Under the pieces are notes generated by a model. The model worked only from the letters and a program-made list of their open reading frames with translations. It ran no database searches and had not been told where the DNA came from. A stretch of 64,000 nt of DNA, from the NCBI GenBank assembly GCA_003216155.1, contig QCJH01000005.1:1-64000 (forward strand), written 5' to 3'. Shown here piece after piece: positions 39,996 through 48,641 of the stretch. Origin of the DNA: Prochlorococcus sp. AG-409-A19 (GTDB lineage Bacteria; Cyanobacteriota; Cyanobacteriia; PCC-6307; Cyanobiaceae). Both the position numbers and the translations under genes were made by a program. The first letter of the stretch is position 1. The number at the start of each line of letters is the position of its first letter.

Positions 39996-40805
39996 GTGCG
40001 TCGACTAAGGTATTTGTCAACTCGTGAAGGTCGAGAAAGAGAGTCATTGCTATTGCTTGAAGGGACAAAGTTGTTAACTGAGTTGCTATTAACTTCCGAA
40101 AAACCTGAATCAATTATTGCTACTACTAGTTGGCTTGAATCACATTCAGAACTTATAAACTCTATACCTAATAAAACTTTGATTTATGAGGTTACTCCTG
40201 AGGTATTAAAGGCATCATTAACAACTGTTAGCCCAGATGGTGTTGCCTCTCTAATCTCTTTAAATGTGCTGCCAAAGAGTAATGAGAATTCAAATTTCAT
40301 TTTGGCTTTAGATCGATTGCAGGACCCTGGAAATCTTGGGAGTTTGCTACGTACTGCATTGGCTGCTGAGGTGGATGATATTTGGCTGGGATCTGGGGTT
40401 GATCCTTTGGGTCAGAAAGTACTCAGAGCATCATCGGGTGCCGTTTTTCATCTTCCTTATATGCGCCTTGGTCCATCAGAAAAGGAAGGGGTTGAGCAAA
40501 TGGCGGCGAAATTAAGGTTTGCTTCTTCTAAAGGTTTTCAAGTAGTAGGCACTTTTGTCCCTAAGTCTTCCGCTAACTTTTCTCTGATTCCATATTGGGA
40601 GCTTGATTGGACCAAGCAAACTGTTTTAGTTCTTGGCAATGAAGGTTCAGGTTTACATATAAGTCTTCAGCAGTGTTGTACACATAGCGTTACTCTGCCC
40701 CATAGCTCCTTGGTGGACTCTCTGAATGTGGCAGCAGCTGCTGTTCCTCTGCTATTGGAGCGGAGAAGGGCCAAAATGATTTTTACTTCGCAGCAACAAG
40801 GGTGA
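39996..40805 (+). CDS. TrmH/SpoU family RNA 2'-O-methyltransferase
   Basis: An SAM-dependent knotted (SPOUT) methylase for rRNA or tRNA ribose. It shows ALDRLQDPGNLGSLLRTA, LGNEGSGL and the C-terminal SLVDSLNVAAAAVPLLLE motifs. GTG at 39996 is the first standard start, but in the same frame upstream the sequence reads ISSRRNPLVRRLRYL, the usual opening of this family, and no ATG, GTG or TTG lies between it and the last stop at 39909. A non-standard ATT or ATA start (39948-39972) is possible. It overlaps lpdA by four bases. Confidence 0.88.
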   Translation: MRRLRYLSTREGRERESLLLLEGTKLLTELLLTSEKPESIIATTSWLESHSELINSIPNKTLIYEVTPEVLKASLTTVSPDGVASLISLNVLPKSNENSNFILALDRLQDPGNLGSLLRTALAAEVDDIWLGSGVDPLGQKVLRASSGAVFHLPYMRLGPSEKEGVEQMAAKLRFASSKGFQVVGTFVPKSSANFSLIPYWELDWTKQTVLVLGNEGSGLHISLQQCCTHSVTLPHSSLVDSLNVAAAAVPLLLERRRAKMIFTSQQQG

Positions 40806-42259
40806 GTGAAGCCAGCTTTGATTTCGATTTGATTGTGATTGGTGCCGGTTATGGCGGTTTTGATGCGGCTAAACATGCTGCAGAAAATGGCCTAAAGGTT
40901 GCCATCGTTGAATCACGTGACATGGGTGGTACTTGTGTTAATCGTGGTTGCGTTCCGTCTAAAGCCTTGCTTGCAGCAAGCGGAAAGGTACGAGAACTTG
41001 CTGATGATGAGAACCTTAAAGGATTCGGAATTCATGCTGGACCTGTTCGTTTTGAAAGGCAGAAGATTGCTGATCATGCCAATCAGCTTGTCGCAACGAT
41101 AAGGAATAACCTTACGAAAACCCTTCAAAGAGCAGGGGTGACCATCCTTAACGGGAATGGTCGATTAGAGGGGTTTCAGTGCGTCGGATTAAGAGAGAAG
41201 AATGGTGTTGATAGGGTTCTTAAATCTCGCGATGTAATTATTGCGACTGGCTCAGATCCTTTTGTCCCTCGAGGGTTGGAAACTGATGGACGAACGGTTT
41301 TCACAAGTGATGAAGCAGTCAACCTTGAATGGTTGCCTAGATGGATAGCAATCATTGGTAGTGGGTATATAGGTCTTGAATTTGCTGATGTTTATACGGC
41401 TCTTGGTTGTGAAGTGACGATGATTGAGGCTCTTGAGCGTGTAATGCCTACTTTTGATCCTGATATAACCAAGATTGCTGCAAGACACTTAATTGATGGT
41501 CGTGATATAGATGCTAGATCTGGAGTCATAGCTAGAAAGGTCACGCCAGGTTGTCCTGTTGTTATTGAACTTGCCGATATGAAGTCCAAAGAATTAGTTG
41601 AAAAGTTGGAAGTTGATGCAGTTCTTGTGGCTACTGGCCGAGTCCCCAGTAGTAATTCATTGAATTTGGATTCTGTAGGAGTGGAGACCAATCGAGGCTT
41701 TGTTCCGGTCGATGAGAGAATGAGGGTATTAGTGAAAGGAAAACCAGTTCAAAATCTTTGGGCTGTTGGAGATGTCACGGGTAAGTTAATGCTTGCTCAT
41801 ACTGCTGCTGCTCAGGGCACTGTGGCAGTTGAAAATATCCTTGGCAAAGAAAGAACTATCGATTATTTAAGTATTCCAGCTGCTACTTTTACTCATCCAG
41901 AAATTAGTTCAGTAGGCCTTAGTCAGGAAGATGCTAAAACTTTTGCTTCTGAAAATGGTTTTGACTTAGGAATCGTGCGTAGCTATTTCAAGGCCAATTC
42001 AAAGGCTTTGGCAGAAAAGGCTAGTGATGGGCTGATGAAGCTACTCTTCCGCAAGGATACAGGTGAAGTTCTCGGAGCTCATATTTATGGATTACATGCT
42101 GCTGACCTTATTCAGGAGGTCGCCAATTCGATTGCAAGACGGCAAAGTGTCTTGGAGTTAGTAAATGAGGTTCATACACATCCAACTCTTAGTGAAGTGG
42201 TTGAAGTTGCCTATAAACAGGCAGTTCAACTTTTAAAGAACGATTCTTCAACTAGCTAA
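40802..42259 (+). CDS. lpdA: dihydrolipoamide dehydrogenase (E3)
   Basis: A FAD flavoprotein that reoxidises dihydrolipoamide of the pyruvate dehydrogenase and glycine cleavage complexes with NAD+. FAD loop VIGAGYGGFDAA; redox disulfide Cys 45 and Cys 50 in GTCVNRGCVPSK; NAD loop IGSGYIGLEFADVYTALG; catalytic dimer-interface block HTHPTLSEV. The start is GTG, overlapping the methylase gene. The PDH E1 alpha gene is at 51351 in this window. Confidence 0.95.
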   Translation: MSEASFDFDLIVIGAGYGGFDAAKHAAENGLKVAIVESRDMGGTCVNRGCVPSKALLAASGKVRELADDENLKGFGIHAGPVRFERQKIADHANQLVATIRNNLTKTLQRAGVTILNGNGRLEGFQCVGLREKNGVDRVLKSRDVIIATGSDPFVPRGLETDGRTVFTSDEAVNLEWLPRWIAIIGSGYIGLEFADVYTALGCEVTMIEALERVMPTFDPDITKIAARHLIDGRDIDARSGVIARKVTPGCPVVIELADMKSKELVEKLEVDAVLVATGRVPSSNSLNLDSVGVETNRGFVPVDERMRVLVKGKPVQNLWAVGDVTGKLMLAHTAAAQGTVAVENILGKERTIDYLSIPAATFTHPEISSVGLSQEDAKTFASENGFDLGIVRSYFKANSKALAEKASDGLMKLLFRKDTGEVLGAHIYGLHAADLIQEVANSIARRQSVLELVNEVHTHPTLSEVVEVAYKQAVQLLKNDSSTS

Positions 42260-42315
42260 TTAGTAGCTTGTCTTAAGTTGAATCACTTTGTTTTGTTTTT
42301 ATTCAATAGCTTTCT

Positions 42316-43200
42316 ATGGAGATTCGTCGACGTCCCCCCAATCCAAGTATTAAGGTGTCTCACTTGGAGTATGCAATTCCTCACAAAGAAAGTGAGCCTA
42401 GGAATATTCTTGAAAGAATAGTATGGGAAAAAGATAGAGAGGTAGATGCAGCTCGAAACAAGTTTCCTCTAGATGTTTTGAAGTCTCAGATTTCTGAATT
42501 GCCTGCCTCTAGAGATTTCATTTCTGCCCTAAGAAAAGCTGCTGTAAAGCCTGCTGTTATTGCTGAAGTCAAGAAAGCAAGCCCTAGTAAAGGAATTATT
42601 CGTAAACATTTTGACCCTTCAAAAATTGCTTATTCATACCAGAGGGGTGGTGCTAGTTGTTTATCTGTGCTTACTGATAAGCAATTCTTTAAGGGTGGAT
42701 TCGAAGTATTGGTTGAGGTTCGTGAAGCCGTCGATTTACCTCTCCTTTGTAAGGACTTCATACTTACCCCTTACCAGCTTTACCAAGCTAGAGCAGCAGG
42801 AGCAGATGCCGCTCTATTAATCGCAGCTATTCTTTCCGATTCGGACCTTAGTTATTTGAGCAAGGTTGCCAAAAGTATTGGACTTACTGTTTTACTTGAG
42901 GTACATGATGCCAAAGAGCTTGAGAGAGCTCTTAATCTTGAACTTTTCCCACTTATAGGAATTAACAATCGTGATTTAGGCACATTTGAAACAGATATTG
43001 GTACAACAGAGGAACTTGCTGGGAGATTTGGGAAGCGACTTAAGGAGCAAGATATACTTTTGGTTAGTGAATCTGGAATAAATACTAGAGCTGATCTAGA
43101 CAGAGTTTCTTCAGTAGGAGCTGATGCAGTTTTGGTTGGGGAATCATTGATGCGTAAAAGCGATATTACTGCTGGGCTTAAGCTTCTTATAAATGGTTGA
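42316..43200 (+). CDS. trpC: indole-3-glycerol phosphate synthase
   Basis: A TIM-barrel enzyme of tryptophan synthesis, closing the indole ring. Blocks: [13 protein letters not shown] (catalytic Lys), [47 protein letters not shown] and SESGI. It carries an N-terminal extension of about 30 residues typical of picocyanobacterial TrpC. Confidence 0.96.
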   Translation: MEIRRRPPNPSIKVSHLEYAIPHKESEPRNILERIVWEKDREVDAARNKFPLDVLKSQISELPASRDFISALRKAAVKPAVIAEVKKASPSKGIIRKHFDPSKIAYSYQRGGASCLSVLTDKQFFKGGFEVLVEVREAVDLPLLCKDFILTPYQLYQARAAGADAALLIAAILSDSDLSYLSKVAKSIGLTVLLEVHDAKELERALNLELFPLIGINNRDLGTFETDIGTTEELAGRFGKRLKEQDILLVSESGINTRADLDRVSSVGADAVLVGESLMRKSDITAGLKLLING

Positions 43201-43301
43201 TAATTACTTATGCTTCAAAAGTTGATTTTGCTAATAGGAACATATTTCTTGATGGTGATTCCTATTAATAAGTCAGAATTCAGGGTGGTTTTTTAGACCT
43301 C

Positions 43302-43976
43302 ATGATCGTAAGCATCTTGACGGGTTTTGCAGCTGGCGCGATTCATGTAGTCGGTGGTGTTGATCATCTTGTCGCTATGGCTCCAGGTGCAATGCGAAAG
43401 CCCAGAGCTGCATTGCGGAATGGACTGGCTTGGGGTCTAGGGCATTCTGCAGGGGTCCTTTTCCTTTCTTTAGTTGCGATTTTGATTAAAGATTTGGCAC
43501 ATATTGAGCGTATGTCTTCTTGGGCTGAGTTCACGGTAGGGATGTCTCTTCTTGTGGTTGGTGTCATGGCGGTTCGTACTTCTTTGGGTTTAGATATTCA
43601 TACTCATGAGCATGTTCATAGAAATGGTCTGAATCATGAACATGTTCATGTTCATGTTCATATGCGAGGAGAGCACATGCATGCCAGGCATCCTCATGCA
43701 TCAACAAGTTTGGGACTTTTGCATGGTTTAGCAGGGGCAAGTCATTTGCTTGCAGTTATGCCTGCTTTGGCACTTCCCCCTATGGGTGCATTTGCTTATT
43801 TATTGGCTTATTTATTAGGCTCAGTCGTTGCGATGGGATCAGTAGTTGTTGCTCTTTCTATGGCGACTTTTCGAGCAGGAAGGCGTTTGGTTCCCGTCCT
43901 CTTTGGACTTACTGGAGGTTTATCAATTGTAACTGGTTGCGTTTGGATTCAAAAAACTTCCATCCAGATTTTCTGA
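43302..43976 (+). CDS. NicO/UreH-type nickel permease
   Basis: A 224-residue membrane protein with about six helices. It shows AGAIHVVGGVDHL near residues 11-23 and LLHGLAGASHLLAV in the second half, the two H-containing helices of the NicO/HupE/UreH type. Between them lies a His-rich loop (about residues 105-138, with HEHVHRN and HVHVHMRGEHMHARHPHA), expected to bind nickel. It is convergent with sodX, ending two bases before it, and nickel supply to the Ni-SOD encoded beside it is the obvious role. Confidence 0.85.
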   Translation: MIVSILTGFAAGAIHVVGGVDHLVAMAPGAMRKPRAALRNGLAWGLGHSAGVLFLSLVAILIKDLAHIERMSSWAEFTVGMSLLVVGVMAVRTSLGLDIHTHEHVHRNGLNHEHVHVHVHMRGEHMHARHPHASTSLGLLHGLAGASHLLAVMPALALPPMGAFAYLLAYLLGSVVAMGSVVVALSMATFRAGRRLVPVLFGLTGGLSIVTGCVWIQKTSIQIF

Positions 43977-43977
43977 A

Positions 43978-44343
43978 TCAAATCGATTTGAATTTTAGAT
44001 TTCCTATTTTTAGAACGACTTCAGCAATTCCATAAAGGTAATCTTTATGAACTAATCCAAATTGACGACTATCTGTACTTACTAATTCATTGTCTCCTCT
44101 TACTTCAATTCCATTTGCACTGATCCCATATATTCTTTTGATTATTAATAGCTGGGTGTTAAGAGGGTGATTAATTAAAACGATGTTGCCCTTTGAAGGG
44201 GTCATCATTCTTGGATTCACTCTGCGAAATATGACTAAATCGCCTGGAGATAGCGTTGGGCGCATTGAGTAGCCGTTGACTCTAAAGAGACGACGGCTAC
44301 CTGTAAGAAGAAGTATTAGTGAAAGCCAGTTTTTTCTTCTCAG
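43978..44343 (-). CDS. sodX: SodX, nickel superoxide dismutase maturation protease
   Basis: A signal-peptidase-type serine protease that removes the SodN N-terminal extension. The nucleophile Ser lies in VNGYSMRPTLSPGD and the general-base Lys in IIKRIYGI. ATG at 44265 falls on the Met directly after the nucleophile, so starting there deletes it. The frame is open upstream through RRLFRV and a hydrophobic stretch to the sodN stop, with no ATG, GTG or TTG. CTG at 44341-44343 is the best candidate start; readthrough of the sodN UGA is an alternative. Confidence 0.82.
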   Translation of the reverse strand: MRRKNWLSLILLLTGSRRLFRVNGYSMRPTLSPGDLVIFRRVNPRMMTPSKGNIVLINHPLNTQLLIIKRIYGISANGIEVRGDNELVSTDSRQFGLVHKDYLYGIAEVVLKIGNLKFKSI

Positions 44344-44355
44344 AGCAGTCTTGCC

Positions 44356-44829
44356 TCAGCTGGCAGTGACCCACGCATTGGAACGACCTTTGGAATTCCA
44401 GAACATGTGATGAATCTTTTCTACTGCTTTCATAAGTTCTTCAGCTTTAGCTTGGTCAATATTTACTTTGCATGCACTGCATAACTTTGCTGCTTTCCAG
44501 AAGGTGTCATGTAGGTCTGGGTAAGCAGCTAAATGTTCGGGTTTGAAATAATCAGTCCATAGAATCAGAAGTTCTTTTTTGGTCTCTTGTGCTTGCTCTT
44601 CTTTTACAGCAACAAAACGAGAGAAGGTGTTGTTGTATTCAGACCAAGCAGCTTGATCGTTGCTTGAAGGGGGTGTTAGGGCTAATAGTTTTTTTGTCAT
44701 TGAAAGTACTGCTTCAGCTGCTATTCGAGCTGAGGCAGGGTCGTAAACACCACATGGTCCATCACAGTGAGCCTGTGCAGAGCGCGCTGGCAGGTTGTTG
44801 AGGATTGCTGAAAGTGCCGAGCGGAACAT
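44356..44829 (-). CDS. sodN: nickel superoxide dismutase
   Basis: The main superoxide-detoxifying enzyme of marine picocyanobacteria. The nickel hook HCDGPCGVYDP starts at residue 21; His 21 and Cys 22 and 26 are the metal ligands once the first 20 residues are cleaved (ARSAQA-HCDG). The mature part forms a four-helix bundle hexamer. The stop is TGA and the sodX frame continues directly after it. With sodX and the permease it forms a nickel enzyme cassette. Confidence 0.96.
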   Translation of the reverse strand: MFRSALSAILNNLPARSAQAHCDGPCGVYDPASARIAAEAVLSMTKKLLALTPPSSNDQAAWSEYNNTFSRFVAVKEEQAQETKKELLILWTDYFKPEHLAAYPDLHDTFWKAAKLCSACKVNIDQAKAEELMKAVEKIHHMFWNSKGRSNAWVTAS

Positions 44830-44912
44830 CTAAGCAAAAAAATATCCTACAAACAGCCTACTTGGGCAAGCTCCCATTTGTGCGCAAATAGTTTGTTGAA
44901 TGGAATAAATAA

Positions 44913-45521
44913 TCAATTCACACTGAGTAACTCCACTTCGAATATCAAAGTGGCATTAGGGGGAATTACGTTCCCAGCTCCTCGGCTGCCATAACCAAGC
45001 TCAGGTGGAATTGTTAATTTGCGCTTCCCGCCGACTTTCATTCCAGCAACGCCTTCATCCCATCCTTTTATTACCCGTCCTGCTCCTAGAGGGAATTGAA
45101 AAGGTCCGCGACCGTAACTACTGTCAAATTCTTTGCCGTCTTCAAGTGTTCCTTTGTAGTTAACCGAAACTGTCTTCCCTGAAGTTGCTTCATCACCTTC
45201 ACCAACAATGAGATCGGTGATTTTTAGTCCGCTTGCGGTCACAAGAGATCCTCCTGTTTTTAGTTCGCCTCCGAGAGCAGAGGCATTGTTTTGGGATGAG
45301 TCATCCTTGGCCATTGTGAACAACGTTGGATTTGGGTCTTCTGGGTCAAGTTCAAAGGGGTTGCTAGCTATTGAGATTTCTTCCCTTGTTCTTACTTCTG
45401 CTCGCGAAATCGTTGATTCATTGCTGTCAGCCAAAACGCTAGAAGGAGAAAATACTTGGCTTACGAGTGCCAACGCTAAGCAAGACAGAAAAACGCAAGT
45501 ACTTATAAGGATGTCTCGCAC
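44913..45521 (-). CDS. FKBP-type peptidyl-prolyl cis-trans isomerase, exported
   Basis: A 202-residue protein. An N-terminal hydrophobic segment (residues 7-25) acts as signal or anchor, then an acidic/Ser-rich linker and one FKBP domain from about residue 96. [47 protein letters not shown] and PPELGYG are textbook FKBP blocks including the drug-pocket residues. It assists folding in the periplasm or thylakoid lumen. Confidence 0.93.
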   Translation of the reverse strand: MRDILISTCVFLSCLALALVSQVFSPSSVLADSNESTISRAEVRTREEISIASNPFELDPEDPNPTLFTMAKDDSSQNNASALGGELKTGGSLVTASGLKITDLIVGEGDEATSGKTVSVNYKGTLEDGKEFDSSYGRGPFQFPLGAGRVIKGWDEGVAGMKVGGKRKLTIPPELGYGSRGAGNVIPPNATLIFEVELLSVN

Positions 45522-45891
45522 AGAACTTAGATAGATAGCTAAGGATAATTCTTGCAGGAGAACTGCCTATAATCAGGATTGGTTCATTTATGGAAATTTC
45601 TTTTAATCGGATTTATATCGCAGTATCAAAAGTTAGCCTCTTCAATTTTAAATTCCAGCTCCTAGACTCCAAAGATTATTTTCTGTTTAGCTTTCCGCTA
45701 ACATTTCATAGATTTTGTAGGCTTAGGAATTTGCTAAGGTTTCAGTTGATCATTATTTAATCTTAGTAACTGTATCCCTAAAGAACTTGATTTTAAGATA
45801 AGAAGATTATTCCTTTTTTCTATTTCTTTCTTCGATTCTTAATTAAGATCTTAATTCAATTATCTATGGATGATCTTCTGAATAACTAATT
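45522..45891. other. 370-base spacer between divergent genes
   Basis: This AT-rich spacer must hold the promoters of the FKBP and lnt genes. A TATAAT hexamer occurs at 45568-45573 but has no properly spaced -35 element. No gene or RNA recognised. Confidence 0.4.
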
Positions 45892-47361
45892 ATGCAAAGT
45901 GATCGATTCTTAGCATTGATTAAAGCCGTAATAGGTGGTTTGATTGCAGGATTTGCTGTTGGTCAATTAGGTATAGTTTTTATTGCACCCGCCTTGGCTT
46001 TGCTTTGGGATGTTAGTTGCTTCCCTTGGGCCACTGGTTTGTGGGGAGGGGTGGCAGTTTTAGTGAGTCATCGATGGCTTTTGTCATTGCACCCTCTTAC
46101 TTGGATTGGAGTTCCTTCTTTTCTTAGTTTTCCTATTGCTTTTCTTATTTTAATTTTTTGTTCACTAATGGCTTTTGTTTTGGTCGGATTTTGGGGATGG
46201 TTGGGGCAGACTATTTCAAAGACTCTTAATTTTGAAGGAGTAATTAGAGGAAATATTTCTTTTGCTTTATTTATGTCTTCTTTGTGGGGTTTGTCGGAGG
46301 TTTTATTGGCTCGACTTCCTTTCTTTTGGATAGGTTTGGGTGGCAGCCTCTTGCCAGGAGATCTGCCTCTTGCAGGTTTGGCAAGATTATTTGGCTCTGG
46401 AGGATTGGCTGTAGTTCAATTGTTAATAGGTTGGTGGATCTGGAGGATATTTGTCTTCTGGAAATATGGTTTTAGTTTAAAGCGATTAGTCTCTTTAGGT
46501 TTATTTTGTCTGTTTGTGTCTCATGGAATTGGATGGGGTCTTCTTCATTCTGAACTAGAAGCTTCTTCTAATAGTTCAATCGCACTTTGGCAATCATCTA
46601 TACCTACACGCGTTAAATTTTCGTATGGTCAAAAACTTTTAACCAGTAAATCTCTACAGAAGGCACTTGATAATGCTGAGGCATTAAAAGCAGACTTCTT
46701 AGTTGCACCTGAAGGGACACTTGTTGCTGGCCAAAACCTTTTAGCCCCTTCACCTTTAAAAGCACTTGTTGGTGGTTTTAGATGGGTACGCGGTGAGCAA
46801 AGAAGTTCGTTGCTTTTTTTTCAGGAAGGTAACCTGAACCCAGAATTGGCCATAGATAAGAATCGTTTAGTGCCTTTGGGAGAATGGTTACCTGCTTTGC
46901 CTGGAGGTTCATTTAATGGACTTTCAGCAGTTGGAGGTTTGCAATCAGGGGAAGCTTCAAGGTTATTGAAATGGGATGGCCCGTCTATTGCTGTAGCTAT
47001 TTGCTATGAAATTGCTAATGGAACTGCCTTGGCCAAGGCAGTTTCTAATGGCGCCAAGTGGATATTAACAGTTGCAAATTTGGATCCATATCCGAAATTA
47101 CTGCAGAATCAGTTTCTTGTTTTGGCACAATTGAGAGCGATAGAAACCTCAAGAGATCTTATAAGCGTTGCCAATACAGGCCCTTCATCAAAGATATCTG
47201 CTAATGGAGAAGAATATAAGGTTTTGGAACCATTTTCTTCTGGAATTGGCTTAGCAGGATTAAATACATATCTATCAATTACTCCTTATGTTTTTTGGAG
47301 AGAATTTCCATTATTTATCTTGCTCTTTACGAGTCTTTTCTTCCTTATATATCTAGATTGA
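45892..47361 (+). CDS. lnt: apolipoprotein N-acyltransferase
   Basis: An inner-membrane enzyme that adds the third acyl chain to lipoproteins. About six N-terminal helices are followed by a nitrilase-type domain: catalytic Glu in FLVAPEGTL (near residue 274), Lys near 320 and Cys in AICYEIANG (near 373), the E-K-C triad of the family, and a final membrane helix. The 489-residue length is normal. Confidence 0.93.
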   Translation: MQSDRFLALIKAVIGGLIAGFAVGQLGIVFIAPALALLWDVSCFPWATGLWGGVAVLVSHRWLLSLHPLTWIGVPSFLSFPIAFLILIFCSLMAFVLVGFWGWLGQTISKTLNFEGVIRGNISFALFMSSLWGLSEVLLARLPFFWIGLGGSLLPGDLPLAGLARLFGSGGLAVVQLLIGWWIWRIFVFWKYGFSLKRLVSLGLFCLFVSHGIGWGLLHSELEASSNSSIALWQSSIPTRVKFSYGQKLLTSKSLQKALDNAEALKADFLVAPEGTLVAGQNLLAPSPLKALVGGFRWVRGEQRSSLLFFQEGNLNPELAIDKNRLVPLGEWLPALPGGSFNGLSAVGGLQSGEASRLLKWDGPSIAVAICYEIANGTALAKAVSNGAKWILTVANLDPYPKLLQNQFLVLAQLRAIETSRDLISVANTGPSSKISANGEEYKVLEPFSSGIGLAGLNTYLSITPYVFWREFPLFILLFTSLFFLIYLD

Positions 47362-47386
47362 TTTAATTGTACTTGTTTTGTAGTGT

Positions 47387-48571
47387 TTACTTTTTTTCTA
47401 TTATTCCACCACCTAAGACCAGTTCTTGTTTGTAGAAGACTGCTGCTTGGCCAGGTGTTATTGAAAACTGCTTTTCTTTGAAATCAAGCTTGCACCTATA
47501 TGGCCGATTGTTTTTAGAATCTTCATCTGTTGGTGAGATTGGAGTAAGAAGGGCAATTACAGGATTGCTCCTATAACGTACTTGAACCTCAACAGATATA
47601 GGTTTTGGGGGTGGGCTTATCGAAACCCAATTTATAGATTTTACAATACAACTTGAATCCCCTGACTCCGATCTAGGGGCGACAACAACTTTGTTAAAAA
47701 TAGCATCAAGACTTATTACGTGAAGAGGCTCACTCCAAGAAACTCCCAACCCTTTTCTCTGTCCTATTGTGAAGTGTTCAATGCCATCATGCTTTCCTAA
47801 TATAGTTCCATCCTTAAGTACAATTTCACCTTCACTTGGAGGAATATAACTATCTAAAAATGCTTTCATAGAACCATGATGATCTGCAAGGCAAAGGTCC
47901 TGGCTTTCAGGCTTCTTTGCAGTTCTTAGCTCATATCTATTTGCTTCACACCTAGTTTCTTCTTTTGTAAGTTCTCCTAGGGGAAAGACCACTCTTGATA
48001 AAATTTCTTGCGAAAGGTCGTAAAGGAAATAGCTTTGATCTTTGTTTTTGTCTTTACCTCTTAGAAGATGATATCTTCCTTTTGAACCTTCTGTTTGAGG
48101 ATCTGAAAGATCCGCATTTTGAGGATTACGAATACGTGCGTAATGTCCAGTCGCAATTCGTTCTAAATTAAGTTCTTTTGATGACCATTCCAACATAGAA
48201 TTGAATTTTACAAATCTATTGCATCTTGAGCAAGGTAAAGGTGTTGTTCCATTCCTATATCCGTTTACAAGATGTTCCACTATCTCTTTTTCGAATTTCG
48301 ATCTTGAATCAATAATGTGATGAGGAATTCCTAGTTGTTTACATATCCCAGCTGCGTCAATTAGTCCATCTGAGCAGCATGCACCTTTGCCGCTTAATAG
48401 CCAAAGAGTGATTCCTTCTACATGCCACCCTGCTTCTACTAATAGAGCAGCTGTTAAGGAACTATCTACACCTCCTGACAAGCCAACTGCTACACGATGT
48501 TCTCCATTTAATTCATGAAGATGCTTTAGAGCTAGTTCTCCAGCTTGAGTAGCTGAAATTGTTGAGTTCAT
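47387..48571 (-). CDS. mnmA: tRNA-specific 2-thiouridylase MnmA
   Basis: Adds sulfur to U34 of tRNA-Lys, Glu and Gln. The PP-loop SGGVDSS lies near residues 32-38. The two catalytic Cys are in LPCSRCN and [18 protein letters not shown] and the C-terminal beta-barrel PGQAAVFY are present. A TTG start six codons upstream (48589) cannot be excluded. Confidence 0.95.
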   Translation of the reverse strand: MNSTISATQAGELALKHLHELNGEHRVAVGLSGGVDSSLTAALLVEAGWHVEGITLWLLSGKGACCSDGLIDAAGICKQLGIPHHIIDSRSKFEKEIVEHLVNGYRNGTTPLPCSRCNRFVKFNSMLEWSSKELNLERIATGHYARIRNPQNADLSDPQTEGSKGRYHLLRGKDKNKDQSYFLYDLSQEILSRVVFPLGELTKEETRCEANRYELRTAKKPESQDLCLADHHGSMKAFLDSYIPPSEGEIVLKDGTILGKHDGIEHFTIGQRKGLGVSWSEPLHVISLDAIFNKVVVAPRSESGDSSCIVKSINWVSISPPPKPISVEVQVRYRSNPVIALLTPISPTDEDSKNNRPYRCKLDFKEKQFSITPGQAAVFYKQELVLGGGIIEKK

Positions 48572-48641
48572 GGCAATTTCGTCATACAAGTTGGAGGAGC
48601 TGTGCGTAATTAGCGTTTTTATTCATAGTGAGATTTGATGA

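Noticed and set aside
45552..45573. Promoter-like TTGCAG and TATAAT
   Set aside because: Only ten bases separate the two hexamers, too few for a sigma-70 promoter.
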